This document shows, piece by piece, positions 22,814 to 34,251 of a stretch of 64,000 nt of DNA (the stretch's first letter is position 1; each line of letters starts with the position of its first letter). Both the position numbers and the translations under genes were made by a program. The stretch is from Prochilodus magdalenae (taxonomy: Eukaryota > Chordata > Actinopteri > Characiformes > Prochilodontidae): contig JAMWET010000805.1 in NCBI GenBank assembly GCA_024036415.1, forward strand, positions 141,001 through 205,000, read 5' to 3'. Under the pieces are notes generated by a model. It was not told where the DNA came from, did not search any database, and saw only the letters and a program-made list of their open reading frames with translations.

Positions 22814-23954
22814 TTGTCAGCAAACTGGGGTTGTACCACATGAGGTAGGTTCTGATTTAACCTATAGGTATAGTTATTCTTATAGTTATTATTAAAGTCT
22901 TGTGCTTTTATTTGGCCCAAAACACTACCGGCCCACCGCAAATTCTCCTGACACTCCTGTTTGCCCACAATGGTATTCAGATGTATGTTGAGTCATTGTA
23001 GACATTACTGCGTTCATGGTAAGTCTCATAGCCCACACAGACAGGCTACACTACACGCACTTCAGAGGTGTGAGAGAGCTCATATAAGGAATTGTCTAAT
23101 GTGAGTGTGTGTCATGTTCTCTGCCTCCAGTGGCCATCTGCTCACCATGCAGGCCATTTCAAAGAAAGAGACTAATGTCCCTGGTGAATGTGCAGTTCAG
23201 TGCAGACATATGATATAAAACATTTGTATATGTACGTCTTTTTCCGTCCATCTTAGTCTAAGTTAAGAAGCTGTGTCCTGAAAACACACTGAATCTCCAA
23301 ACTCAGCTCAGCTGAGACCCTCGTCTCCAGTGACATACCTCACAAAGCTTTATCTGGTCTTTAGTCTTGTCTCACTCTTGTAGTGCTGTGCATCTTGCCA
23401 ATTCAACTCAGAATTCCTTCGTTTTTGTTATGATTTTTAGCCAGCAAAACAAATGCATTCGAGTATACCTCCGTATTCAATCAGCTGTTATCATTACTCA
23501 GATATTTCTGCAACACTGTACTTCTGCGCTGCATCTAACAACTACAACACAGCTGAGGCAACATTGTGGATCAACAGCTCTTGCAGTACTACCACTTCCT
23601 TCCAGCACATTCGATGTGTGTGAAAGCTGAAGACGTTCTAGACGCGGTTGTCTATACGTCTGTATGTGGCTCAAATTGAAATGCTGTGGAGGGGATTGTG
23701 GAGAGTTGGAGGGGATTAGAGTAGGTGATCTTTACAATGAAACTTGTTTGAGGAGGGAAAGAGGGATAGAAAGAAGAGGAGAGGATAGGTGAAAACAGCT
23801 GAAGGGAGAGCATATGAAGGGAGAGGAGGTGCAGCAGAAGGAGATGAATGAAAGGAGAAAGAAATAGATAAACATCAAAGCTCCCTCGTATGAGTGGACA
23901 CAGGTGTCTTTCCAATGGCCTTTTGTTTCAGCCTCTTCCCTCTTTTAAAAGTAG

Positions 23955-23993
23955 TGTGTGTGTGTGTGTGTGTTAGTGTGTGTGTGGTAAAGT
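23955..23993. repeat. (TG)n microsatellite
   Basis: About 39 bp of TG with one TTAG interruption. Confidence 0.9.
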
Positions 23994-24179
23994 GCTTTTT
24001 ACTAAATTGGCTAAATTGAAGCCGCCAAAAATATCTCAATGATAAACTCATAAGAAGAGTTAAAGAAGAATGCTCAAGTTCAGTGATCATTTTTTTTGGG
24101 TCTATTAGGACAGATTTACCTCTTTCAGTCTTCCAAAATACACAATTTTTCATCATATCTGTATTCTACGGTGGCCTAG

Positions 24180-24848
24180 AAGTGCAAAACTAATTAAAGA
24201 TAAAGACATTACATTCACAAAAATAAAATTACAAGAGCAAAAACAAATGTACAAGACGTGAAACACTTTTACCAGCACTGAACCAATTTAGAAATTGTGA
24301 ATTCTGATGAAAAGGGTAGGACTAACACACAGGAAGTGCTTATTGGAAGTGCTTGTCAATTAAACTGTTCGCAGTTGTAGACTGAGTGGAGTTTGGGATG
24401 GTCATGATGCTAAAACATGTTTTGTCCATGTGTGGCAGGTATTTTAGCCAGCTGGCACGGTTTTGTTCTTCCTGTGGTCTTCAGAAGTTTTAAAAGAACG
24501 GAAGAAAGAGACAAACAGGCAACTAAACCACATGGGCTGTAAAACGTGGGCTGATTCGCCAAAGTTCTCAGCCATTTTAAGCTAACTAACAGGTTATCCA
24601 CTACAGTTAGTGTTACAGCCCACATACTTTCCTTAACATTTCTGGCTTTCTTTCACTCACTCTACCACTACTATGGCAAGGGTCCAGCACTTCCTATGTG
24701 TTAGACCTACCCTTTCCGTCAGAATTCGCAGATTGTAAAAGATTTTCGGTACCGGTAAAAGTGTTTCACGTCTTGTAAATTTGTTATTACTTTGATTTTT
24801 TTTTTCATTTCATTATTTTCTGAAATGTTAATATGTTTTACACTTTTT
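24180..24848. mobile_element. MITE-like element with long inverted ends
   Basis: The left segment ACAAGACGTGAAACACTTTT (24252) is mirrored by AAAAGTGTTTCACGTCTTGT (24757-24776). Pairing continues inwards through GAATTCTGA.GAAAGGGTAGG and TAACACA.AGGAAGTGCT. Outward, it continues more weakly to AGTGCAAAAC on the left and TTTTACACTTTTT on the right. The core pairing of about 100 bp is firm, the outer limits approximate. The centre has no coding potential. Confidence 0.75.
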
Positions 24849-25194
24849 GGTATTCACCCTGTGCCTGAAACACTGTTATAACTTCTGTGTCATTAAGCCC
24901 CGCCTCCTGATAATGTCATTGTGCTCTGATTGGTCATCCCCTAGACTGCCCCCACACTGCTGTTCTTACAATGGTGTCGGCGCTGCCATATCAGTTAGGC
25001 CAGGGTCCGATCCTGAAGGCTTTGTAGAACAAGTTGGTAGACCTGATTCACATTAACAGGCTAGACTACAGCAGGGCGTTCCAGAGTGGTACGTTTTTAC
25101 TGGGTTAGCTTCCTGTATGTTGTGAATGGGCCTGCTAAGCTTGTACATGGGCAATATAGATTTTTGGAGCTATGAATTCATTAGTTATGCAACA

Positions 25195-25400
25195 TATTAT
25201 TTGAGTGTATCTGGTAGGCATGTGTACCAGGTCTTCTGGACATGCGATGCATGACAACTAACCATACATCTTGGCAGTGATCATGGTGCCTCCACTCATA
25301 AAACAGTTGGGCTTTTGCACCACTATTGACAAAAGCAGGACATGCCACTGAAGATGACTTCCATTGATGGCTACCATTCTGAGTCAAGCTGCCGTCTATA
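25195..25400 (-). mobile_element. Tc1 family B remnant
   Basis: It retains GGTCTTCTGGACATG, GACAAAAGCAGGAC, CACTGAAGATGAC and CCATTCTGAGTCA, in the same order as in the transposase part of Tc1-B copy 1. It is heavily diverged, with no intact ends. Confidence 0.55.
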
Positions 25401-25439
25401 TAGCAGCGCATGTCTCTTTAAAAACCCCTCTGCCTTTGT

Positions 25440-25800
25440 GTCACTGGTACCTTCACACATATGCAGGTCACCCATGCTGTGGACGCTGATGCATGAGAGA
25501 TGTTGGCTGTTGCACCTTTCACTGATAAAAGTCTGGAAGGTCCCTTTGGTAATTTCCGTGGAACACTAAGCATCTATCTTCCCCAAAACAAGCTGAAATA
25601 TGGACTCAGCTGACCACAGCACAGTTCCCCTGTCTTTCAGACCATCTTAGATGAGCTCAGGGCTGAGAACTTGGTGACATTACTGCCTAAAATTGGTGTA
25701 GGGCTTTCTCCTGGTGAAACTGAGTTGCTTTTCTTGATGCAGCAGTGGACCGTGATCGGTGATGACGGTTTTCCGAAGTCCATGTGGCCCACGAGGCTAT
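25440..25800 (-). mobile_element. Possible DNA transposon remnant
   Basis: GAGATGTTGGCTGTTGCACC, CTGACCACAGCACAGTT and GATGAGCTCAGGGCTGAGAA resemble, on the minus strand, a degraded fish cut-and-paste transposon whose WSD-like motif would lie near 25610. There is only one copy here and no ends, so the assignment is weak. Confidence 0.3.
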
Positions 25801-25829
25801 ATTTAACACAGTACCAAGACTGTTTCTTA

Positions 25830-26076
25830 AGCAGTGCTGCTGTGTCTGATTCACTTATACCAGCACAACATAAACTAACACACCACCAGCAGGTCAGTGC
25901 CACTGCAGTGCTGAGAATGATCCACCACCCACATAATACTTGTCTGTTGAGGTCTTGACCATTGAGGAAACGAGTTATAGGAGATTAACAAGGTATACAG
26001 AGAAACAGGTTGACTACAGTCTGTAATTGTAGTACTACAAAGTGCACTCATATGGTAAATGGAGCTGGTAAAAGTG
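25830..26076. mobile_element. Fold-back MITE family C, right half
   Basis: It matches the right arm of the 19811-20350 element: CTGCTGTGTCTGAT, CACTGCAGTGCTGAGAATGA, TCCACCACCCACATAATA, then CTACAGTCTGTAATTGTAG. The left arm is absent. Confidence 0.7.
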
Positions 26077-26099
26077 GTTTGGTTGCTACGGCTGAGATC

Positions 26100-26480
26100 T
26101 GTATAATAACGTGATTTAGCTTTGAGTGTGTCCACCACTTATATGGCTGCAGTTCTTAGCAAGAAATCCACAGGAACCATTTTTCCACACCTCCAAAGAT
26201 CGGTTTAAGTGTTGGTGCGTTTTCTGTTTCCTACTATCCTGACAATCCCAAACATATTCATTGATGTTGAGGTCTAGCCTCTGGGATGGCCAGCCCATTG
26301 TTCTGAGAACTCCAGCAGCATCTTTGGTTTGGTGTGTCTATCTCTTTTTCTCAGTTGGGGCTGCTTAACAGCTATGCATCTATTCTGATTTCAGCCATCC
26401 TGACGTCTTCTCAGAGACACACTAGAAGAGTTGGACCTGATTTTTGACAGTAAATCAAACTAATGACGGATGGTGAATGA
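26100..26480 (-). pseudogene. Tc1-like transposase C-terminal remnant
   Basis: The minus strand encodes WPSQRLDLNINEYVWD starting near 26295. This is the conserved WP-SPDLN-IE--W block that holds the third acidic catalytic residue of Tc1 transposases; the usual SP is changed to RL. A CSHISGG and, in another frame, LKAKSRYYTDL follow, as expected at the C-terminus. Frameshifts separate the parts and no terminal repeat was found. Confidence 0.65.
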
Positions 26481-26820
26481 TACCCAGTACTGTATATATG
26501 AGCTTACACTCTGAGACTGTAAAGAAACTTTTAAAATTGTATGCTGAGTGGCCCAAAATTGCCCAAAATGGAAAAAGTCTGGCTCCATGGACGTTCATTA
26601 AAAGCTAAGTATGTTCTTTGATTCTCTTGTGAAGTTATCATGTTGGAGATAAGAGGTTTTGTTTCCGACAGCAGCTTTATCCCTTTGTTGATTTCCTGTC
26701 TGAATGAATCAGCTCTGCAACAGCCCTTGATTGCCCCCTTTCGATCCGTGTCAGTATCCATGGAAATCAGTTTTACAAGGACCAGACTTTCAAATTGATG
26801 GGCATATTTGGATGTATATG

Positions 26821-26833
26821 AGTGTGTGAGTGT

Positions 26834-26873
<40 letters not shown>
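26821..26873. repeat. (TG)n microsatellite
   Basis: About 53 bp of TG with a few GAG interruptions. Confidence 0.95.
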
Positions 26874-26876
<3 letters not shown>

Positions 26877-27029
26877 TATGTGTGTGCAGTGTAGCAGGTC
26901 AGTGTGTATTGGGTTGAACAGGTCTTGCTTGTCGCTAAAACCTTCTGGTCTTTTGATTGACACTACAAAGTGAGTGGCCTCTATTCAACTTGCAGAAAAG
27001 AGCGGCTTTCAAAAATACAGAATAATCAG

Positions 27030-27170
27030 GGTGTGTGTGTGCATGTGTGTGTGTGTGTGCACGCGCGCGTGTGTGTATGTGCGCGCGCGTGTGTGTGTGC
27101 ATGTGTGTGTGTGCGCGTGCGTGTGTGTGTGCTTGTGTGTGTGCTTGTGTGTGTGTGTGTGTGTGTGGTT
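27030..27170. repeat. (TG)n/(CG)n compound microsatellite
   Basis: About 140 bp of alternating purine-pyrimidine, mostly TG with GCGCGCGC blocks at 27062-27088. The overlapping Cys/Val and Thr/His open frames on the two strands come from the repeat. Confidence 0.93.
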
Positions 27171-27269
27171 GTTTATGCTGGGTCTTTTGTGTGGGTAATA
27201 AAGACAAGTGCTGTCTGAATTATTAACAAGGCTGTGTGTGTTATGTGCGTGAGTGTTGAGGAAGAGACA

Positions 27270-27301
27270 CATAAGGGAGAGAGAGAGTCATAGAGAAGTA
27301 A

Positions 27302-27337
<36 letters not shown>

Positions 27338-27568
27338 AGAGGGTGATATACATGTGAAAGAGGAGAGAGAGACAGAGAGTGGAGAGAAAGAGACAGAGAG
27401 GGTACAGAGTTAGACACATAGTGAGAGGAGAGAGAGACTTAGAGAAAGGAGAGACAGAGATAGAAGAGAAAGGTTAATGTATAGAGACTAATGTAAAAGA
27501 CAAAAGATAAAAAGAGAGAAGAGAAAAGTGGGAGAGAGCAAGAGAGAAGAGAAAAGCTGAGAACAGTG

Positions 27569-27623
<55 letters not shown>

Positions 27624-27742
27624 TCCTTAAAAAATAAAGTGAACAAGAGAGAGAGACATACAGACAGAGTGAAAGGCATACAGAGGGAGATACATTGAGA
27701 GAGTGTAGTGAAATAGAGGAGGGACTGAGTACCCAGAGAGAG

Positions 27743-27820
<78 letters not shown>
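27270..27820. repeat. GA-rich purine tract with two long (GA)n arrays
   Basis: About 550 bp are almost all purine on the + strand. Perfect (GA)n arrays lie at 27301-27328, 27570-27621 and 27748-27819. It precedes the candidate first exon at 27893. Confidence 0.93.
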
Positions 27821-27826
<6 letters not shown>

Positions 27827-27892
27827 ATAGTGTGTGAGAGAGAAGAGGATCAGTGTTGCTTGCTGTTGGTGTTCACACTTTGGTTGCTCAAG

Positions 27893-27909
27893 ATGCCTCG
27901 AAGAATCTG
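27893..27909 (+). CDS. Candidate alternative first coding exon, weak
   Basis: ATG with A at -3 opens a 5-codon segment (MPRRI) plus TG, followed by GTGAGT, a good donor. It therefore leaves in phase 2, as rap1gap2 exons 1 and 2 do, and could splice to the unseen exon 3. A long GA tract lies just upstream, as in reduced form at the other two candidate first exons. Against it: the segment is only 17 nt, and an ATG plus GTGAGT occurs often by chance. No database match is known to me. Confidence 0.25.
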
Positions 27910-27924
27910 GTGAGTGTTGTTGCT

Positions 27925-28855
27925 TCAGGGCCTGCAGTGCGAGTTTAGTTAGCGAGTGCGTTGGTGTTAATGTTGTTCTGTGTGCGTGTGTGTGTGTATT
28001 CTCAGCGGTGCGCTTAAGGACAAGCTCTGCTTCTCAAAAAGCAACAATAGCCTGCAGCTCATCCTTTTCTCCTGGAGGTTTAACTGCTTTGGGGGTTACG
28101 CTTCAGCAAAAGAGGAAATAGAGAAAACAGAAGAAAAGGACAGCTAAGAAAACCTGAAGGAAGTTTATTAGACAGCGCCCTTTGTTGGTTGCTTAATGAC
28201 TGTTTTGGCAGATGCTATCAGATTAAATGAGCTAATTAACCCCTAACCATCTCAGTCATCAAACGCACGTCCTAAGTTTACAGTATTCATTTCTAAACTC
28301 TTCGGGAATTCTGTAGAAAGTGCTGATCGTAGACTGACAGTTGATTCCATGGTTATGATTGTAAATAGAAGAGGAGATAGTTTGTTGTATGCTGAATTTA
28401 GGTGATCTAAATGAATCCCTTAAAACTCCATAGTTATTACAGCTAAAGGTCCAGTAAGTCCATGAAAAGCAATGCACACAACTGGTTACAGAATTGTGAT
28501 GTGTAATACACGTTTACTACGTATAATAGAATACAGTTACTCAGCACTGAAACACTTCTCTGATATCTACTGTGAATTTGGTTAGGGTAAAGAAAGTTTA
28601 CTTTTGATATGAAACTCTCAGTTTAAAATGATCTGCCTTAACCGGCAAACACTGCTACAGTCACACAGCATGACTGCTGCTGTTGGGGTTGTGATGCTAA
28701 TAAAGGTTGAGCTCTCCTCTTTTCAATTTGTGTAGGGTTAAACCGATATGCTGTCCTGAGTGCAGGGTGCAGAGCATACCGACAGATTTGAAGTTAAGTT
28801 GACCAGGTTCTTGTTTAAGAAGTGGACACTAATGTAGTACATATCTGCAGTGTGC
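27925..28855. other. Intronic DNA, nothing recognised
   Basis: Mixed composition without exon signals. The stretch 28660-28750 weakly resembles 10005-10095. Confidence 0.35.
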
Positions 28856-28857
28856 CT

Positions 28858-29645
28858 TATTACAGTGTAGTACATATATGTAGTGTACTGTGGTATACAG
28901 TGTGGTACATATCTGCAGTGTAGTGTGTTTTACAGTGTGGTACATATCTGCAGTGTAGTGTGTTTTACAGTGCAGTACATATGTGCAGTGTAGTGTGTTT
29001 TACAGTGTATTACATATCTGCAGTGTAGTGTGTTTTACAGTGCAGTACATATGTGCAGTGTAGTGTGTTTTACAGTGCAGTACATGTCTGCAGTGTGCTG
29101 TTTTACAGTGTGGTACATATCTGCAGTGTAGTGTATTTTACAGTGTATTACATGTCTGCAGTGTGGTCTGTTTTACAGTGTATTACATATCTGCAGTGTA
29201 GTGTGTTTTACAGTATATTACGTGTCTGCAGTGTGGTGTGTTTTACAGTGTATTACATATCTGCAGTGTAGTGTGTTTTACAGTGTAGTACATATCTGCA
29301 GTGTAGTGCGTTTTACTGTGCAGTACATGTCTGCAGTGTGCTGTTTTACAGTGTGGTACATATCTGCAGTGTAGTGTTTTACAGTGTATTACATGTCTGC
29401 AGTGTAGTGTTTTACAGTGTATTACATGTCTGCAGTGTAGTGTTTTACAGTGTATTACATGTCTGCAGTGTAGTGTGTTTTACAGTGCAGTACATATCTG
29501 CAATGTAGTGTGTTTTACAGTGCAGTAAATATCTGCAGTGTAGTGTTTTACAGTGTATTACATATCTGCAGTGTAGTGTGTTTTACAGTGTATTACATAT
29601 CTGCAGTGTAGTGTGTTTTACAGTGTGGTACATATGTGCAGTGTA
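28858..29645 (+). repeat. 35-bp minisatellite, homogeneous array
   Basis: About 22 units of roughly 35 bp, with the pattern GTGTTTTACAGTGTAGTACA then TATCTGCAGTGTA. Units differ by TATCTG/TGTCTG/TGTGCAG and by GTA/GTGGTA/GCAGTA variants and small length changes. Open frames of about 70 codons across it are artefacts. Confidence 0.93.
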
Positions 29646-30284
29646 GTTATGTTATGTTATGTAGTAGGTTAGGATTTTTGAATTGGCTCATTTTACCTTA
29701 CTCTTTTGCAAATTTATGTTTGAAAGATGGGACAACAGTGTTTGAGGTTCACAGTATGTAATTTACTAAAACACTAATTTACTCATTTAAAAATAATTTA
29801 ATTGCAAACTAACATTAGACTTCCTAAGAAGATAACTGTACCCAGGAAGAAGCCAGAAGAGAGCAGAGGATCTTGCTGGGCCTCCTGCTGATGGAGAACA
29901 AAGCAGTTAGTGGGCTGGTGACGGGACATGAAGTGTCTGACACCTAAACGCAGTGCTGCCTGCAAAGCTGCTTACGCTGTCATGCAGCATCACATCACCA
30001 GGGCTGTGATATAATTATCTACTGCCATGGGCGCCTATTAATGGCACACAACTGACAAGGATGTTGTGTTATGATGGCTGTGTTATTAGCGGACCCTGAG
30101 AGGCCGTTGTTCTTCATAGCATCATTTATTGTTTGGTATGTATTAAATGCTTTGCAGTGGACTCACATACACTGGTTTGCTCACCAGTTAAGCTCAACAT
30201 TAAGGCTTGCACTTGATTAAGAGTTACAGTTGTCGCTGGTCATGTGCTTGTTATTGACTTTCCTGTATAGTTTTTTTTACGGTA

Positions 30285-31110
30285 CAGTAATTTTACAGTG
30301 CAGTGTGTTGTGCATTGCATCTATACCATGCATTATACAGTATGTGTGCAGTGTTGCACTGCATTGTATTATTTTACAGTGTAGTATGTTTTACAGTGCA
30401 GTGTTATTTATGGGGTAGTATATATTACAGTGCAGCTTATTTTACAGTGTAGTACCCATCTGCACTGTACTGTGTTTTACAGTGAAGTTTATATCTGCAG
30501 TCTATTTTGTTAACAGGGTAGTACATACCTGCTGTGCGCTGTTTCATAGTGTAGTGCATCTCTGCATTGTACTATGTTTTACTCTGTAGTACATATAGTG
30601 TAGTATCTTAAATTTTACAGTATAGTATTTATATTATAGTATAGTGTATTTGTACATATTACATATGATTATTGTACATATTTGCAGTGTACTGCTGTGT
30701 ATTTTACAGTGTAGTACATATCTGAGCTTTAACCGTGTAGTGTGTTGTGCATTGTGGCTATGCTGTATATGTGTTTAGTGTTGCATTGTATTTTACTTTA
30801 TAGTATGTTTTAAATCGTAGTGTGCTTTACGGTGCAGTGTATTTTACAATACAGCCTGTTTTAAATTGTAGTGTGTTTTATGGTGCAATGTATTTCACAA
30901 TTCAGTGTGATTTACACTGTAGTAGGTATATTTTGCATTGAAATGTGTTATTGTTTACAGTGTAGTATGATTTTCAGTGTAGTGTGATTTGTGATGCAGT
31001 TTATTTCGCAATGCTGTGTGATTTACACTGTAGTAGAAATTTACATTTGCATTGCAGTTTGTTTATATAGTGCACTGTTTGCAGTGTGGTGTGATTTGCA
31101 GTGCTGTGCA
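30285..31110 (+). repeat. Diverged extension of the 35-bp minisatellite
   Basis: Words such as TTTTACAGTG, GTAGTACATATCTG and TGCAGTGTA recur irregularly with many substitutions. They indicate decayed units of the array at 28858, separated from it by about 640 bp of unrelated DNA. Confidence 0.7.
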
Positions 31111-31191
31111 ATGTGAATTAAGACTGCAATTCCCTGGATCCCATTCCTCTGACTTTAACCCCCATTTATGACACAATAAAGAGTGATTGGT

Positions 31192-31243
31192 TTAGATAGA
31201 TTGATAGATAGATAGATAGATGGATAGATAGATAGATAGATAG
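31192..31243. repeat. (GATA)n microsatellite
   Basis: About 50 bp of GATA with TTGA and TGGA interruptions. Confidence 0.93.
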
Positions 31244-31880
31244 CAGTATTATTAACTATTAACTATAAACTATACATAGTACAGTTCACTATTGAAAAAT
31301 ACAAGAAATACAAAAACTACAGATATAACTGTAGAGCTGTATGAAAGGCAGTACAATAGTAATAAATAAATGTGCATGAATGTGCAAGGGGGCAGATATC
31401 AGCAGATAATTAACATAATAAACATTTGCATATATAACACAGAGCTACTGGAAAGGCTGCCACCCACAGTGGCGCCGGAAGTCATGGGTGTATATGAGTG
31501 TATATGAATGAGTGTCTATGCCCACAGTGTAGTGTTATATAGTCTAGCACGGCAGGATTAGTGACAGTATTTTTTTGTTATTATCATAAGCAATATTTAA
31601 TGCTGACCAAGTTTCATTCAGGGTATAATTCTATAAATTGTATATTTTTACAATGTGTATTTATTTTTAAAGTTTCTATTTATATAACGTGTGTTTGACA
31701 AATGTGGCAGTTGACAGCATGGTAGAATAGCTCAGATCTTAGTAATAGTCAGTGGTTTTATGGTGAGTGGTCATGCTGAGGGTCAGTATTACAGAATAAA
31801 TGAAATATCAACATTTATGGCTGTTTGCCGGCGCAATGATAAATATTACCCAAATTCACGTGAGCTAATTAATAGACTGT

Positions 31881-32200
31881 GTGGCAAGGTGGCACAGTGG
31901 GAAGTACTGTTGCCTCACATCAAAAAGGTCCTGGTTTTGCTTCACAGCCAGGGCGTTCAGGGTCCTTTCTGTGTGGTGTTGCATGTTCTCCCTGTGTCTG
32001 TGTGGGTTTCCTCTGAGCTCCTGCAGTCCACTGAATTAGAGATATTAATTGCACCCCTAGGTGTAAGTGTGTGTGAGTGAGGAGTGTGTGTGCCCTGGGG
32101 TGGACAGGCAGCCTGTCTTTCTGCATCCCGTCCATTAAATGCTGGGATAGGCTTCAGCACCTCCCACCACCCATAGGGATGAACTGGTTTAGAGGATGAG
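31881..32200 (+). repeat. tRNA-derived SINE of a second fish family
   Basis: The head GGCAAGGTGGCACAGTGG, then GCCTCACATCAAAAAGGTCC, is tRNA-like. It is followed by the block GTTCTCCCTGTGTCTGTGTG and GGTTTCCTC found in many fish SINEs, then ATTGCACCCCTAGGTGT and GCTGGGATAGGCTTCAGCAC. It is moderately decayed (for example the B box reads GGTTTTGCTTC). Confidence 0.75.
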
Positions 32201-32957
32201 TGAGAGCGAGAGGGAGGAATTGTTAGATGTTTTTCCCTCATAGTGTCCGTGTGAGATTCAGCTGTTCAACCACTGAGATATATTTCTTGACCTTTTTACT
32301 AGTCTCTACCGTGCATACCAATAACTCTGGACCAGATGGTTTTCTGTAGCGCTATCTGTGCAGAAGCTGCTGCTGAATACAGCTTCTACCCCTGCATCTG
32401 CAGTCACATCAGTTACGCCAGGAATACTAAAGGGGGCAATTAGAGCCACAGGCTTGCTATTACCCATTACACGCCACAGACTGGAGCTCATATGCACTCT
32501 CAGACATATTACTAACCAGAGTCCCATTACTCATCTCAAACAAAGAGCAAGTGCACATGGGAGCAGCACACAGAGACATCTAAATACAGAGGCACACACA
32601 CACCAGCCGTCAGTAGAAAGTTCAGGCCTGCGTGTTTGTACCCAGGTGAAAATGTTAACTGTCTGAGGGAATTATTGTTGTTTTCATGTTGGCCTCTGCT
32701 ATTCCTGGACTCTGCTATTCCTTTTCTTTCTTTTTTATTTCATCTTTTATGCAAATTTCCGAAGGATACACGCACCACATCTATTCTTATTTCCATTTCT
32801 TCTTTTTGTTCTATACTAGCTCAGAGCAAGAAGATCTCATTTTGATTACTTGGTTTTGATTTGCTTGTGAGCCTACTTTGTCAGTGTACCTGTCAGTGAT
32901 TCCTTTTTAAGGTTTTCAACATGGGACATTTAAAAACCCAGTTTTGTGTTTATATAA

Positions 32958-32961
<4 letters not shown>

Positions 32962-33016
<55 letters not shown>
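32962..33016. repeat. (TA)n microsatellite abutting Tc1-A
   Basis: About 55 bp of TA leading straight into the left end of a Tc1-A element, as at 18559-18656. Confidence 0.95.
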
Positions 33017-33019
<3 letters not shown>

Positions 33020-33549
33020 GGGTTGGACAATGAAACTGAAACACCTGGTTTTAGACCACAATCATTTATTAGTATGGTGTAGGGCCTCCTTTTGCGGCCA
33101 ATACAGCGTCAGTTGGTCTTGGGAATGACATATACTGCGTCCTGCACAGTGGTCAGAGGGATTTTAAGCCATTCTTCTTGCAGGATAGTGGCCAGGTCGC
33201 TACGTGATGCTGGTGGATGTTCGTCCTTCTTGGTGGTATGCTGACATTACCCTGGATACCGTGGCTCTTGATACATCACAAAGACTTGCTGTCTTGGTCA
33301 CAGATGCGCCAGCAAGACGTGCACCAACAGTTTGTCCTCTTTTGAACTCTGGTATGTCACCCATAATGTTGTGTGCATTGCAGTATTTTGAGCAGAACTG
33401 TGCTCTTACCTGCTAACTGAACCTTCACACTCTGCTCTTACTGGTGCAATGTGCAATTAATGAAGATTGGCAACCAGGCTGGTCCAATTTAGCCATGAGA
33501 CCTCCCACACTAAAATGACAGGTGTTTCAGTTTCATTGTCCAACCCCTG
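33017..33549 (-). mobile_element. Tc1 family A, internally deleted element 3 (533 bp)
   Basis: Both inverted ends are intact (CAGGGGTTGGACAATG and its complement) and TA lies on each side. The internal junction at 33212-33219 matches elements 1 and 2. It keeps a 23-bp stretch around 33457-33480 that is shortened in element 1. The minus strand retains only N-terminal transposase codons (MGDIPEFKRGQ near 33358). It is the best-preserved member here. Confidence 0.9.
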
Positions 33550-34096
33550 TATATACAACAGGCATAGTAGTCCATATCTACATGTTCATTAAAAGCTCCT
33601 ATGTTAATATGGATATATGGAATATATGGATGTGGTCTGTTATTAATAAAACACAATTTCTTGCACATAAATGGTAAGAAAGTACAGAATCCTTCCTTGG
33701 CAAAACACTATAATTATTTGGTAACCACGGCAATAACGGGTCCACACCTACATCGACTCCAGTAACTCGGTACAATTCCCGTGAGATCTCACCCCAGAAG
33801 TTTTGGATTCTCTGAGTGAGTGTATAGTGTTGTTGTATTTGTTTGTTTATTCATTTGTTTGTTTTATGTGAGGTGGTTGCAGAGTAGAGGAACTTCTGTT
33901 TCATACGTGGTATTAGCACTTAGGGAAGAGGTGTCGCACACAGGCCGCTCGCATGCCATTGATCACTTCTTCTTAACAGTCCACACAAGAAGAACACACT
34001 CCGCTGATACAGCAGTACTGTGATACAGTCTTACAGGTTTACCGTATTTAATTCAAATCAACTCAAAGCGAAGACATACTTTGTTGCCCCCCTTTT

Positions 34097-34251
34097 ACTC
34101 TGTTGTTCAGTAGTCAGGACCCCCACAGGACCACCACAGAGCAGGTATTATATGGGTGGTGGATCATTTTCAGCACAGCAGTGACACTGAGTTGGTGGTG
34201 GTGGTGGTGTGTGTTGCTCTGGTGCAAGTTTATCAGACACAGTGGTGCTGC
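34097..34251. mobile_element. Fold-back MITE family C, left half
   Basis: GTCAGGACCCCCACAGGACC, GGGTGGTGGATCATT and CAGTGACACTGA match the left arm of the 19811 element. It ends in a 14-base T run at about 34252. Confidence 0.7.

Noticed and set aside
24897..24960. GC-box and CCAAT-like motifs (CCCCGCCTCC, GATTGGTC) as a promoter
   Set aside because: Isolated motifs with no adjacent ATG exon or leader; similar words are common in fish intronic DNA.
26970..27272. Cys/Val and Thr/His-rich frames
   Set aside because: Produced by the (TG)n/(CG)n microsatellite.
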